Shown: positions 17,926-28,656, counted from the stretch's first letter. The stretch is DNA of 40,389 bases from an uncultured Prevotella sp. (GCA_947302435.1 CAMYVQ010000022.1:1-40389), one strand, 5' to 3'. Notes: generated by a model from the sequence alone, not told the origin. Program-made: numbers and translations.

Positions 17926-20900
17926 TTATTTACGAACAGTCTTTATTGTCTCGCCGTTAGCGGTCTTCATCACGTACATGCCTTTCTGAAGCGTTGACAG
18001 CACCTGGGCTGCACGTCCCTTAGCCACTTGTACGCCATTAGCAGTATAAACGGTGACCTCGGCATTGCCATCAGCCTTCAGTGACTCAACACCAGAATAA
18101 TCAGCTTCGCCAACATGTGTAAAGGTAAAGTCGTCGAAGAAGGCGATCCAGTTGGCATTGACCGTGGTGTGACGAACAGCCACATAGATATTCTTGCCAG
18201 CGTATGGAGAAAGGTCTACGGTGAAGTGGTGCCACTTGTTCTCTTCAAGATAGGACATCTCTTTGGAATACATCGCCGTCTTGAAATTGGCCGTCTTGGT
18301 GTTGTCGGTTTCACTGACCAAAACCTCTACAGAGTGTAGGTCGTTGTCGCCTACAAAGACAGAGCCTGTCGTAGCAAGGTTGCGGGCATAGAAATCAAAG
18401 ACAGCATCAGCCTTGGGGCAAATCTGCTTGGAGATGAGCCAGTCGTCAGCAGCCGAGTTATTGTCGGGAGCAGTAGCTGCAAGGGTACCGACACCCGAAT
18501 GAGCCGTCAGGTTAGGATTGGAGTGAATTGCCTGTGTGAAGGCATAACGGCCACCGTCATTCTCAAGCTGGGTGAGGTAATAGTTTGACTTGTAGGTCAC
18601 TAAACCGTCAACATCCATCTGGGTGAAGTCGGTCTTCCAGTCATAGTCGAGCGGATTCATTTCGAAGCCATAGAAGAGCACATCCTCAGCCATACCCTCA
18701 CCACTTACGGGGAAGGTTGCCGTAAGACCACTTTCAAACTCGACGGTCATCACGTCCTCAACAGCCTTTGCTGGCTGATTAGCCGTAAACTGTACATTGA
18801 AAGCAATACCCTCGCCAACAGGCAATTCCTGACCAACGGCGATAGAGCTTTGGAAGTCGGCGGTATTGAAGCTGACACTCTTCACTTTCTGACTGTTCTT
18901 ACCAGAGTTGACGATGGTGAACTGATCGCCTGAGTTGACAGCTTTCTGGTAGTTGACCTTGCCTGCGGCCCAGCCATCCTTGTTGAACGTGACACCATCC
19001 TCTATGACACCGTCGATGACAATATTGTCGAGACAAGCACCGTCGTGCCTGCTGCCATAGCTATGGTTCAACCAGCGGAACTGCACCTTCTTGCCTGCGT
19101 ACTCCGTCAGGTCAACGGTCTCGTTACGCCAATATTTTTTACCGTCAAGGCCGGCAATATAGTTCTCTGAGAGGTAGGCAGCCTGCTTCCATTCGCCGTC
19201 GGAATAGATTTCAAAGACCACGTCGCTATAGCCATTGCCACCCTCTACATTCTCCTTCTTCAGCAGACCAGTCTCGTCAACAATCAAGTCAGCGGGATGC
19301 TCGTCGCCCCAGACGAAAGAGATGCTCATGGCCTTGCCCTCAGAAGGCAGCATGAATTCTGGCGACACCAAGGTAGAGACGTTGCCAGCACTCATCCATC
19401 CAGTGAAAAGCGAAGCGCCCTTGCCGCCATAGGGATAGATGGAATTGGGAGTCCAGTTGGCAAAGGCATACTGATTGGTCGTCGTGGCCAACCAGCCAGT
19501 GGGAACAGGCTGACTGTCAGTGCAGCCATCGAAGTCCTCACTCCACGGGAACTCCATCACCGAAGCATCGGGCTGAGTTGTAAAACGCCATGTGCTGGCA
19601 GTCGTAGACTCGCCCTTGTCGTTGTAGGCAACTACCTTCCACCTATAAGTGGTCTCGTAGTCAGCTTGAGGAATCGTAATAGAAAGATCGCCGTTCACAT
19701 TGGCACCATCAATGAGATTATTCATTTCGTCATTGCTGCCTACATATACTTTATAGCCTTTGGCAAACAGGGCGGGTCCCCACTCTAACTTGATATTCTT
19801 GGGATATACCTCTGTGGCATTGTTGGCAGGGAAGATCACGGTGCAGTTGCCAGGCACGCCGTCCATGCCATAGACATTGGGCAGCAGCACGCGGTCGAGC
19901 GTGAAGCCAGAGAGTTCGGGATATTCCTCCTCTTCGCCCGTATAGCTGACAGGATAGACAAAGCGTACATAGCTCTCGTCGCTGCCCAAACCAAGGTCAA
20001 CTTCCGCAGTAAGAATCTTGTTCAGTCCCTCTAAGTAGTCGCTGGTCCACTTGGTGGTCCAATTGTCGCCACCATCATAGCTCACTTCGACCCTAATGTC
20101 ATCGTCAGGAACGCTCTCGCCGTCGTATTGGTTATAATAGGTAAACATCAGCGTGCCGCCATTGCTCAGATCGAGACGCGGCGAGCGCAGTGTGGAAGTA
20201 GAGTAACCACCGCCACAGTATGCACTGTGCGTACCCTCGATGGCAGCCGTCGCCCAGCTCCAACCGTTGTTTTTCCAACCTGCAGGTGGGAAATAGCTGT
20301 TGAAAGTCTCCAGCATATAGCCTTCAGGCACAAGCTGCTTATTGGCCGTAAAGGCAATCTTCACGTCGCCACCCGTAGTGTGAATGATGGCATCACCAGA
20401 AGCCACCGATGTCATCAATGCATCATAAACCAATTGGAAATCGACCTCGTCGTAAGCACGCAGGTTGACACTGGCAGCATCGAGTGTCGTGCTAAGACCG
20501 TTGGGCAATTCAAAGCCAGTAATCTGCAAGCCATTCTTACCCGTATTTACCAGTGTAATAGGCTCACTGAATAATTTCTCTCCAATATAGACATCCTTGA
20601 AATCGTAACGGTCGAGATTGACAACAGCAACAGGCCCCGTGGCAGGTACAAACTTCTTCACGCTGATGTCGTCAAGCCACACGATGTTGGATATGGGTTG
20701 CATCATCTTATAGACGAAGGCCAGCTTCACTGTCTCTCCCTTCCAGTCGCTCAAGTCGACTTTCGACGTGTGAAGATCCCAACTATCGATTGGGAACACC
20801 GTGACACCGCTCTCACGCAACATCTGCTCGCTCTGAACGGAGAAGATGGTCTCTGCATTCTTCAGATCATCACCAATCACGACACGCACCTGGAGGTCGT

Positions 20901-21303
20901 AGCGCGAATTGTCACGATTGTTCATCGGACTTATCCTCCATGAGAACTGCAGTTGGTAGGTATCGTTCAAGTCAAGCTCAGGCGAAAGCAGAATCTCTTC
21001 ACGAGGGCCACTGCCATCGGCTATTTCAGATTCGGTAATAGGGCCATCGCATGCTGCACAGCCTGCGCCCGAAATCGTCGGGCCACCCGTTCCCTCTGGA
21101 TCAGAATAGTAATTGAACCAGTTAAAACGCATATCATTACCATTGTACTCCTTGATAACAGTCCAGCCCTCTCCACGGGTAATTGGAGAAGCCTGCGATG
21201 TGGTGGCACCTGTCTCGAAATCTTCTTCGAGAATGGTCTGTGCCCCGGCACTAAGTGCCGACAACGACAGCAATGCCACGCAAGCTAAGTAGTTTTTCTT
21301 CAT
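17926..21303 (-). CDS. Secreted multi-domain choice-of-anchor J/fibronectin protein with T9SS tail
   Basis: An 1125-residue exported protein with a signal peptide at residues 1-21 (SALSAGAQ). There are four jellyroll adhesin-like domains, near 23-215, 335-475, 585-765 and 880-1075. Motifs such as LEEDFETG, LETFNSYFPPAGW, WSEDFDGCTDSQPVPTGW and DDWLISK mark their starts and cores, and each closes with a (L)DDI/FFDDF strand. A fibronectin type III-like domain lies near 500-580, and short Ig-like linkers separate the rest. The tail (VYTANGVQVAKG, LQKGMYVMKTANGE, KTVRK) is a T9SS-type signal. No catalytic motif is visible. It is the first gene of the minus-strand block, with its own promoter and terminator. 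A role in surface adhesion or ligand binding is inferred from the fold. Confidence 0.8.
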   Translation of the reverse strand: MKKNYLACVALLSLSALSAGAQTILEEDFETGATTSQASPITRGEGWTVIKEYNGNDMRFNWFNYYSDPEGTGGPTISGAGCAACDGPITESEIADGSGPREEILLSPELDLNDTYQLQFSWRISPMNNRDNSRYDLQVRVVIGDDLKNAETIFSVQSEQMLRESGVTVFPIDSWDLHTSKVDLSDWKGETVKLAFVYKMMQPISNIVWLDDISVKKFVPATGPVAVVNLDRYDFKDVYIGEKLFSEPITLVNTGKNGLQITGFELPNGLSTTLDAASVNLRAYDEVDFQLVYDALMTSVASGDAIIHTTGGDVKIAFTANKQLVPEGYMLETFNSYFPPAGWKNNGWSWATAAIEGTHSAYCGGGYSTSTLRSPRLDLSNGGTLMFTYYNQYDGESVPDDDIRVEVSYDGGDNWTTKWTSDYLEGLNKILTAEVDLGLGSDESYVRFVYPVSYTGEEEEYPELSGFTLDRVLLPNVYGMDGVPGNCTVIFPANNATEVYPKNIKLEWGPALFAKGYKVYVGSNDEMNNLIDGANVNGDLSITIPQADYETTYRWKVVAYNDKGESTTASTWRFTTQPDASVMEFPWSEDFDGCTDSQPVPTGWLATTTNQYAFANWTPNSIYPYGGKGASLFTGWMSAGNVSTLVSPEFMLPSEGKAMSISFVWGDEHPADLIVDETGLLKKENVEGGNGYSDVVFEIYSDGEWKQAAYLSENYIAGLDGKKYWRNETVDLTEYAGKKVQFRWLNHSYGSRHDGACLDNIVIDGVIEDGVTFNKDGWAAGKVNYQKAVNSGDQFTIVNSGKNSQKVKSVSFNTADFQSSIAVGQELPVGEGIAFNVQFTANQPAKAVEDVMTVEFESGLTATFPVSGEGMAEDVLFYGFEMNPLDYDWKTDFTQMDVDGLVTYKSNYYLTQLENDGGRYAFTQAIHSNPNLTAHSGVGTLAATAPDNNSAADDWLISKQICPKADAVFDFYARNLATTGSVFVGDNDLHSVEVLVSETDNTKTANFKTAMYSKEMSYLEENKWHHFTVDLSPYAGKNIYVAVRHTTVNANWIAFFDDFTFTHVGEADYSGVESLKADGNAEVTVYTANGVQVAKGRAAQVLSTLQKGMYVMKTANGETIKTVRK

Positions 21304-21348
21304 TTTTGACTTAATTTTACTTGTTTTTTAAAAATTACAATTTGGAGG

Positions 21349-21379
21349 CAAAATTACAAAAACATTTTCATTCATCCAA
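21349..21379 (-). promoter_or_regulatory. Promoter of the 1125-residue surface protein gene
   Basis: On the minus strand TAATTTTG (21349-21356) matches TAnnTTTG and TTG (21377-21379) lies 20 bp upstream. The ATG is at 21303, about 46 bp beyond the -7 element. It is arranged back to back with the tamB promoter region. Confidence 0.65.
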
Positions 21380-21461
21380 CATTTTTCAAAAAAAGGTATT
21401 AAACCATCACGTAAATGAATATTTTTGTCATTGAAAGTTTCGTTCTTTGGTTTTTTTTTGC

Positions 21462-21469
21462 TTACTTTG
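21462..21469 (+). promoter_or_regulatory. Probable -7 element for tamB-tamL
   Basis: TTACTTTG matches the TAnnTTTG consensus at seven of eight positions and is followed by C, as is common. The tamB ATG lies only 9 bp downstream, so the leader would be very short. No -33 element stands at the usual 19-21 bp spacing; the nearest TTTG (21446-21449) is 12 bp away. Confidence 0.4.
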
Positions 21470-21478
21470 CATCTCGTT

Positions 21479-24400
21479 ATGAAGAAAGCTTTCACATGGA
21501 TAGGACTTGTGCTGCTCAGTCCTATACTATTGTTTGTTATACTGACCATTCTGCTCTATCTGCCATTCGTCCAGAACTGGTCTGTAGATAAAACAGCGGA
21601 AATTGTCTCCGATGCTACAGGCATGCAGATTTCTGTCAATCAGATTCGATTGGCTTTCCCTCTCGACCTCAGTATCGAAGGCGTTCAAGTGATTCAGGAA
21701 ACCGACACCGTGGCAGACATTCAGCAGATGATTGCCGATGTACAGCTATTACCGCTCATCGGCGGAAAAGTCGTCGTTAACGAACTAGAAATCCGCAAAG
21801 CCAAAGTAAACACCATTGATCTCATTTCAGACTTGCAAGTTTGCGGTACAGTAGGCCAATTTTCGGTTCGTTCGCGCGGCATCAATCTGGGCGAAGGCAC
21901 CGTAGAATTGAACGGCGCACTGATTGCCGATACTGACATCACCCTCATATTGAGCGATACCGCTGAGGTAGACACTACCACTTCTGCCCCACTGCCATGG
22001 CTTATCCATGCAGACAGCCTGTCGGTACTTCGTTCCCATATCACGGTTCATACTCCCGGCGATTCCATGCGTGTGGACGTAGGAATTGGTGAGATGCGTG
22101 CTCGCCAGGCCGTCATCGACCTCTACAACAGCATCTACACCGTGAACAGCTTCGAATGGAATGATGGCTCTGTGGCCTACGACCTACCCTACGAACAGCC
22201 CGCTGTCAGCGGAATCGACTACAACCACATTGCGTTGTCGAAGATGCGTGTCGCCCTCGACTCCATCTATTTCTGCGCCCCTAACTTAGCCCTCAAAATC
22301 AAGGATGCCAGCCTTCACGAGCAGAGCGGACTGGAGCTGACAAATCTCACAGGTACGGTGCTTCTCGATTCTGCCAGCCTACGTCTCCCCAATTTTCTAC
22401 TCAACACACCATATTCTTATATACGCGCGAGGGCAGCCCTCGATTTCAATGTCATGGATTCTATCCGTCCGGGACAAGTTCGCGCCTATTTGGATGCAGC
22501 TTTGGGCAAACAAGACATGATGCTCTTCATGGCCGACATGCCCGAACGCTTCCGACAGAAATGGCCTGAATGGCCACTCAGCATCAAGGCAGAGATGAAC
22601 GGCAACATGGAGCATACCGACATTTCCGAACTGGAACTGACACTTCCCACGGCTTTTCATGCAAAGGCTTTCGGCACGACAGCCCAACTTACAGACATGA
22701 ACCGTCTTTTTGCACAAATAGACTTGGAAGCCGAAAGCTACAACCTAAGTTTTATAGAGCCTTTGCTCGACTTGCCGGACATCCGCATTCCTAATGGCAT
22801 TAAGATCAACAGCAACCTGAATGCCGACGGTCCCCGCTACAAGGCTAATATCACCGCCCGTCAAGGAAAAGGATTCATGAAAGCCAACGGATGGTTCAAC
22901 CAGCAAGCGATGAGCTACGATGCCAACGTTCTCATCGACCATTTCAACCTTCACAACATCCTACCCAAGCAGGATCTTCATGAGCTGTCAGCCCAAGCGA
23001 CCATGAAAGGCAAGGGCACCGATTTCCTGAAGAAAACGAGTTGGCTTACAGCAGACGTAGATATGCATCATTTGAGATACGGGGCAAACAACATAGACAG
23101 CATTAATGCTTCTGTACGTCTGAACGACGGGCATGGACTGGTTTCCGTCACGGGCAATAACAATTTGATGAAAGGTCATCTGAATGTCGATGCACTGCTC
23201 GACACAAAGAATATCAGCGCCACTTTTGGAGCAGACCTGCAACGACTCGATTTCCAAGCCCTGCAACTGAGCGACAAACCTTTGGCCGTCGGCATGTGCG
23301 GCCATATCGACATACACAGCAATCTGAAAGAATACCATAAGCTTTCAGGCCTTATCGGTGACATTTATATTCAGGATTCACTCAATCTCTACCGTCCCGA
23401 CGACGTGGGAATAACCGTCCGCACACAGGCCGACACGACGATTTTCCGACTACAGAGTGGCGACATGATTGTGAAGGCAGATGCCAGTGGGGGCTATGAA
23501 GCTCTTATGGAGCAGTTCAATGTGCTCACCGACAGTCTGATGGCACAGGTTCACAACCGGACCATTAATCTGGAAAATGTCAAGAGCATGCTCCCCAACG
23601 CACGGCTCTACATTACCAGTGGACGCAACAATCCCATCTCGAATTTCATTGGTTCGTCGGCCAACACCTATTTCAAGGAACTCAAGATCGATCTGAAGAC
23701 CTCTCCCGAAAGTGGTATCAACGGAGACACCCACATCCTTTCCCTGAATGCCGACTCCATCCGCATCGACACCATTCGTCTGCACCTGCGTGAGTCATCG
23801 CATGGCCTGACCTATCAAGGACAAGTGACCAACAACCGACGCAACCCACAGTTCATTTTCAATGCCCTACTCGACGGACAGTTCAAGGAGAACGGAGCCG
23901 TCATCGGCCTTCGTTTCTTCGACGATAACAACACGCTTGGCCTACGGTTAGGAGCCAGTGCCACCATCGAAAGGGAAGGTATGCGGGTGCGCCTGCTGCC
24001 CGAACGGCCTACCATTGGCTATCGGGAGTTCAATCTGAACAAAGACAACTATCTCTTCCTCGGAAACGATCTGAGACTACGGGCCAAAGTCAACCTGCTT
24101 ACAGACGACGAGACCGGTCTCAAAATCTATTCCGAAAACCAGGACTCTACGACCCTACAGGATCTTACCGTCAGCCTTTATCGTTTCGACCTGAACGAAC
24201 TGACCACGGCCATTCCCTACATGCCCCATATCTCAGGCATTCTCAATGGCGACTACCACCTTATCATGGATCAGGAGGAGCATATATCCATCGCCAGCGA
24301 CATGCAGATTGCCCAAATGGAATACGAGAAGAATCCCATTGGCAATGTTAGCACCGAGTTCGTCTACATGCAGCGTGAAGACGACACCCATGCCATAGAG

Positions 24401-26116
24401 GCCATCATGAAGCTGGAAGAACAGGATGTGATGACCCTCAAGGGAAGCTACCAGAATCAAGATGAAGGAAACTTTGATGCCACGTTGCGCCTCATCAGTA
24501 CCCCCATGTCACTTGTCAACGGTTTTGTGCCGGACCAACTAATCGGCTTGGAGGGCTTTGCCGACGGTGAGCTGTCTGTGAAGGGTTCGGGAAACCATCC
24601 GCAAGTTGATGGAGAACTTTTCCTGAACGATGCCTATCTGATCAGTTTGCCCTATGGTGTACGGTTGCGTTTCGACAACGACCCCGTGCGTGTCATCAAC
24701 TCACAACTGTTGCTTGAGAATTTCACTATGTATGCCCATAATGACAACCCACTCAACATCATGGGCAACATTGACTTCCACGACACCGACCGCATCACGA
24801 TGAATGTCCGAATGCGTGCCCGCGATTTCCAGCTTATCAATTCCAAACAGACAAAGGAATCAATCGCTTACGGCAAGGCATTTGTCAACTTCTATGCCTT
24901 GATGAGCGGACGGCTCGACCAATTGCAGATGCGCGGACGACTCGATGTGCTCGGTACAACAGACCTCACCTATCTGTTGCTCGACTCGCCTCTGTCAAGC
25001 GACAACCGACTGGACGAGCTGGTGAAGTTTACAGACTTCTCCGACTCTACCCAAACCACTGTGACCAAGCCCGTGCCCGAAGGTCTTGATGTGAATATCA
25101 CCATCAGCATCGACCCTGGCGTACATGTCAAGTGCGGTCTCAATGTCGATCAGACTAATTACGTTGATTTGTTCGGCGGTGGCGACCTGACGATGAAATA
25201 CAGCAATGACGGTATCAACATGACAGGCCGCTACACCATGTCGAATGGCAGCATGAAATACTCGCTACCCGTCATTCCTCTCAAGACTTTCAACATCCAA
25301 GACGGCAGTTACGTAGAGTTCACGGGCGATCCCATGAATCCGCGACTGAACCTGACTGCCACGGAACGAACGAAGGCTTCGGTGGGCCAGGAAGGCGAAC
25401 AGAGCCGCAGTGTGCTTTTTGACTGTGGTGTGGTGATTACCAAGACACTGAACGACATGGGTCTGGAGTTCGTCATCAATGCTCCCGAAGACATGTCTGT
25501 AGCCAGCGAACTGAATTCCTTGACAGCCGAGCAACGCGGCAAACTGGCCGTCACTATGCTGACCACTGGCATGTATCTGGCCGATGGCAACACGGGCGGA
25601 TTCTCCATGAACGCGGCCCTCAGTTCGTTCCTGCAAAGCGAGATTAACAACATCACGGGTAGTGCCTTGAAGACTCTTGACCTCAGCGTGGGTCTCGACA
25701 ATACTACCGATGCCGCCGGCCAGTCGCATACAGACTACTCGTTCAAATTTGCCAAACGTTTCTGGAACAACCGTCTCAAAGTGCAGATTGGCGGAAAAAT
25801 TTCGTCGGGCAACGAGATTGCCGGACAGAAGCAGTCGTTCTTCGACAATGTTGCCATGGAGTATCGCATTACCCCCACCTCCAACCAATATGCGAAACTG
25901 TTCTACAACCAGAATGTCTACGACTGGCTTGACGGTTATACGAGCGAATACGGTGTAGGCTACCTCTGGAAACGGAAACTGAGCACCTTCATGGAGCTGT
26001 TCCAGATATGGGGCAAACAACAACAGATGACCATGCCTGCCAACACGTTCAGACGCGACAGTGTCGCAATGCCCCGACGCATGCAGACCGACAGTCTCAA
26101 GGTTAAGAACCAATAA
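21479..26116 (+). CDS. tamB: TamB-like translocation/assembly protein (DUF490)
   Basis: A 1545-residue protein starting MKKAFTWIGLVLLSPILLF. A single N-terminal membrane helix (about 6-28) anchors it in the inner membrane. The long repetitive beta-rich body and the conserved C-terminal DUF490/TamB domain (about 1080-1510) extend across the periplasm. That domain contains repeated amphipathic strands and the LNSLTAEQRGKLAVTMLTTGMYLADG region. TamB-family AsmA-like proteins work with TamA/TamL in outer-membrane protein insertion and bridge-like lipid transport. I chose the ATG at 21479 because an upstream in-frame start would add 18 residues before the membrane helix and would lie over the promoter. 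tamL follows after 11 bp. The identification rests on size, topology, C-terminal domain and the partner gene. Confidence 0.88.
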   Translation: MKKAFTWIGLVLLSPILLFVILTILLYLPFVQNWSVDKTAEIVSDATGMQISVNQIRLAFPLDLSIEGVQVIQETDTVADIQQMIADVQLLPLIGGKVVVNELEIRKAKVNTIDLISDLQVCGTVGQFSVRSRGINLGEGTVELNGALIADTDITLILSDTAEVDTTTSAPLPWLIHADSLSVLRSHITVHTPGDSMRVDVGIGEMRARQAVIDLYNSIYTVNSFEWNDGSVAYDLPYEQPAVSGIDYNHIALSKMRVALDSIYFCAPNLALKIKDASLHEQSGLELTNLTGTVLLDSASLRLPNFLLNTPYSYIRARAALDFNVMDSIRPGQVRAYLDAALGKQDMMLFMADMPERFRQKWPEWPLSIKAEMNGNMEHTDISELELTLPTAFHAKAFGTTAQLTDMNRLFAQIDLEAESYNLSFIEPLLDLPDIRIPNGIKINSNLNADGPRYKANITARQGKGFMKANGWFNQQAMSYDANVLIDHFNLHNILPKQDLHELSAQATMKGKGTDFLKKTSWLTADVDMHHLRYGANNIDSINASVRLNDGHGLVSVTGNNNLMKGHLNVDALLDTKNISATFGADLQRLDFQALQLSDKPLAVGMCGHIDIHSNLKEYHKLSGLIGDIYIQDSLNLYRPDDVGITVRTQADTTIFRLQSGDMIVKADASGGYEALMEQFNVLTDSLMAQVHNRTINLENVKSMLPNARLYITSGRNNPISNFIGSSANTYFKELKIDLKTSPESGINGDTHILSLNADSIRIDTIRLHLRESSHGLTYQGQVTNNRRNPQFIFNALLDGQFKENGAVIGLRFFDDNNTLGLRLGASATIEREGMRVRLLPERPTIGYREFNLNKDNYLFLGNDLRLRAKVNLLTDDETGLKIYSENQDSTTLQDLTVSLYRFDLNELTTAIPYMPHISGILNGDYHLIMDQEEHISIASDMQIAQMEYEKNPIGNVSTEFVYMQREDDTHAIEAIMKLEEQDVMTLKGSYQNQDEGNFDATLRLISTPMSLVNGFVPDQLIGLEGFADGELSVKGSGNHPQVDGELFLNDAYLISLPYGVRLRFDNDPVRVINSQLLLENFTMYAHNDNPLNIMGNIDFHDTDRITMNVRMRARDFQLINSKQTKESIAYGKAFVNFYALMSGRLDQLQMRGRLDVLGTTDLTYLLLDSPLSSDNRLDELVKFTDFSDSTQTTVTKPVPEGLDVNITISIDPGVHVKCGLNVDQTNYVDLFGGGDLTMKYSNDGINMTGRYTMSNGSMKYSLPVIPLKTFNIQDGSYVEFTGDPMNPRLNLTATERTKASVGQEGEQSRSVLFDCGVVITKTLNDMGLEFVINAPEDMSVASELNSLTAEQRGKLAVTMLTTGMYLADGNTGGFSMNAALSSFLQSEINNITGSALKTLDLSVGLDNTTDAAGQSHTDYSFKFAKRFWNNRLKVQIGGKISSGNEIAGQKQSFFDNVAMEYRITPTSNQYAKLFYNQNVYDWLDGYTSEYGVGYLWKRKLSTFMELFQIWGKQQQMTMPANTFRRDSVAMPRRMQTDSLKVKNQ

Positions 26117-26127
26117 GCAACTGAAGA

Positions 26128-28554
26128 ATGAACCAAACGATACTGACACGAACCGCCAAAGCCAACAGAGCCAGCCTTCTTTTCTGTCTCTGTGCCCTTT
26201 TGTTCCTGTCCTCCTGCTCCACCACGAAGACAGTGCCCGATGACGACAAACTGTTTGTCGGACTGACAAAGATTGAATATAAAGGCTACGACGAGAAACA
26301 GGCCAAGGAACACTTGACCAGCACTCAAGAAGAGATTGAAGCCGCACTTGCCACAGTTCCCAATGGGGCAGTGTTCGGCTCTCCTTACTATCGTACACCT
26401 TTCCCCATTGGTCTCTGGATTCACAACTACAGCTACGGGTCGAGCGGCAAGTTCAAGCAGTGGCTCAACAAGTCGTTTGGCAACGCCCCTGTGCTGATGA
26501 GCCAAATCAATCCCACCCTACGTGCGTCAGTAGGCCGTTCTGTGTTGCGCAACAATGGTTATCTGCATGGCAACGTCAGTTTTACGGAAGTGCCCCAAAA
26601 GAACGAAAAGAAAATGAAGATAGGCTACACCGTGACACTCGACTCCCTGTTTCTTGTCGACAGTATGGCATACGTCGGTTTCCCCACAGAGATGCGGAAA
26701 CTCATTGACTCAACGGCCAACGAAGCCTATCTCAAGAAGGGAGTGCCTTTCTCCGTGGCCAATCTCGATGCCGAGCGCACGCGCATCTCACGCCTTTTCC
26801 GCAACAACGGATATTATTATTACCAACCAGGCTATGCCTCCTTCTTAGCCGACACCTTCGATATTCCCAACCGCGCACAGCTGCGCCTGCAAATGGCCGA
26901 CTCCCTCCCTGCTGAGGTACTGAAAAAGTGGTATATTGGCAGTCTGAATATGAGTTTGAGGCGAACCTCGCGCGAGCAGTTGACCGACAGTACCGGACGC
27001 CGATACCTGAAGCTGTTCTACAACGGCAAGAATCCCCCTATCAGCCCCCGTGTCATTCTGCGCGACCTGAAACTGCGTCCCCGACAATTGTTCAGCTACG
27101 ACAATTATCTGGCATCCATGCAGAACATCAATTCCGTGGGACTGTTCAGTTCGACCGACTTCAAGTTTGTCCCACGCGAAGGGACAGACTCCCTCGACCT
27201 GTATCTCACCTGCACTTTCGACAAGCCATACGATTTCTATATTGAAACCAGCTACAAGAACCGTACCATCGGGCGTATGGGTCCCGAGATGAAAATCGGT
27301 TTCACCCGTCGAAATGCCTTCCGTGGTGGCGAGAAGCTTGACATCAACCTGCACGGCTCATACGAATGGCAGACCAGTGGGGGCGATTCCGACAACAACT
27401 CCTATACATACGGTGTCGAAGGCTCATTGGAATTTCCACGCATCATCGCCCCACTCATTGTCAGCGACAAAATCAAGCGCGACAAGGATGGAAGAATCAA
27501 ACGGCCCATGCGCTACTACTCTACCCCATGGACCATTGCCAAAGCCGCTACCGACATCATCATGCGTCCGGGCTATTACAAGATGCACATCGTTTCGGGC
27601 GAATGGAGCTATCGCTGGCAGACCTCTGAGCAAACCCAGCACCAGTTCTCCCCCATCACGGTGAAATACCAATATAAGAACAGCTACACCGAAAAGTTCA
27701 AGAACATGCTCGACAACCACAGTTACCTGAGTGTCACCATGGGCGACTACTTCATTCCCAAGATGCGCTACACCTATACCTATACCAACAGGGTGGGCAG
27801 TCACTTCCCTTACAGATGGGAAACGACGGTGGAAGAGTCGGGCAATCTGACCTCGCTTTACTTCATGACAAGAGGCGACAAATGGAGCCAGCGCAACAAG
27901 GAGATGTTCAAAACGCCCTACTCGCAATTCGTCAAGATAGAGACCGACTACACCAAGACATGGAGGCTCGACCATCAGTCGGAACTGGTGGGTCACATCA
28001 ATGCCGGCATCATCTGGACTTATGGAAACTCCAAGAGCTATCCCTTTACCGAGGGCTTCTATGTGGGCGGTGCCAACAGCATCCGTGCCTTCGCAGCACG
28101 CACCATCGGCCCGGGCGACTTTCAGTCAGCACCCGATCGGCAGATCTCCTACCTTATCCAAAACGGTGACTCTAAACTTGTGCTCAATCTGGAATACCGC
28201 CGGCAGCTCTTTGGCAACCTCTACGGTGCCATCTTCCTTGATGCCGGCAACATCTGGTCGCAAAAAAGTTATAACGTGGAAAAAACTGACGACATGACTG
28301 AGGAATACAAGGAAACTGTCGATGAATGGAACGCTCTCTTCTCAAGTACAAAATTCCGTTTCAAGAACCTGTTCAACGATTTGGCTACAGGCACCGGCTT
28401 GGGCCTTCGCTACGACCTCGACTTCCTCATTATCCGTATCGACTGGGGCTTCGGCCTCCATGTCCCCTATAAGACGAGCAAGTCGGGCTATTTCAACATA
28501 GATCGCTTCAAAGACATGCATTCTCTCCATCTCGCCATCGGTTATCCGTTCTAA
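26128..28554 (+). CDS. tamL: TamL: lipidated Omp85/TamA-family outer membrane protein
   Basis: An 808-residue protein with a lipoprotein signal peptide: the lipobox LSSC puts the lipidated cysteine at residue 30. POTRA-like segments occupy about 45-370. One of them, near 320-350, carries the RPRQLFSYDNYLASMQNINSVGLFSS region typical of the last POTRA. The C-terminal half is a 16-stranded Omp85 barrel. It includes the FYVGGANSIRAFAARTIGPG segment that corresponds to the conserved (V)RGY/F-type loop 6 motif, and an aromatic end (LHLAIGYPF). In Bacteroidetes the lipidated TamA relative is called TamL and acts with TamB in the outer membrane. It lies 11 bp after tamB, so the two form an operon. 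Confidence 0.88.
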   Translation: MNQTILTRTAKANRASLLFCLCALLFLSSCSTTKTVPDDDKLFVGLTKIEYKGYDEKQAKEHLTSTQEEIEAALATVPNGAVFGSPYYRTPFPIGLWIHNYSYGSSGKFKQWLNKSFGNAPVLMSQINPTLRASVGRSVLRNNGYLHGNVSFTEVPQKNEKKMKIGYTVTLDSLFLVDSMAYVGFPTEMRKLIDSTANEAYLKKGVPFSVANLDAERTRISRLFRNNGYYYYQPGYASFLADTFDIPNRAQLRLQMADSLPAEVLKKWYIGSLNMSLRRTSREQLTDSTGRRYLKLFYNGKNPPISPRVILRDLKLRPRQLFSYDNYLASMQNINSVGLFSSTDFKFVPREGTDSLDLYLTCTFDKPYDFYIETSYKNRTIGRMGPEMKIGFTRRNAFRGGEKLDINLHGSYEWQTSGGDSDNNSYTYGVEGSLEFPRIIAPLIVSDKIKRDKDGRIKRPMRYYSTPWTIAKAATDIIMRPGYYKMHIVSGEWSYRWQTSEQTQHQFSPITVKYQYKNSYTEKFKNMLDNHSYLSVTMGDYFIPKMRYTYTYTNRVGSHFPYRWETTVEESGNLTSLYFMTRGDKWSQRNKEMFKTPYSQFVKIETDYTKTWRLDHQSELVGHINAGIIWTYGNSKSYPFTEGFYVGGANSIRAFAARTIGPGDFQSAPDRQISYLIQNGDSKLVLNLEYRRQLFGNLYGAIFLDAGNIWSQKSYNVEKTDDMTEEYKETVDEWNALFSSTKFRFKNLFNDLATGTGLGLRYDLDFLIIRIDWGFGLHVPYKTSKSGYFNIDRFKDMHSLHLAIGYPF

Positions 28555-28656
28555 GTTAGGCGTTTGGAATCTGAATATAGGAGTTTAAATCTGTTAATTT
28601 TTGTAGAGCCTGAGCAAATTCTTCACACTTCACTTTTCACTCTTCACTTTTTTTAC

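Noticed and set aside
25265..26398. A 377-codon minus-strand frame opposite the tamB and tamL genes
   Set aside because: It crosses the junction of two recognisable plus-strand genes and has no domain or promoter; it is a shadow.
28625..28650. TTCAC-type simple repeats, as a possible CRISPR or minisatellite
   Set aside because: The units are only 7-10 bp, irregular and without spacers. Similar CT-rich runs occur before other genes in Bacteroidetes.
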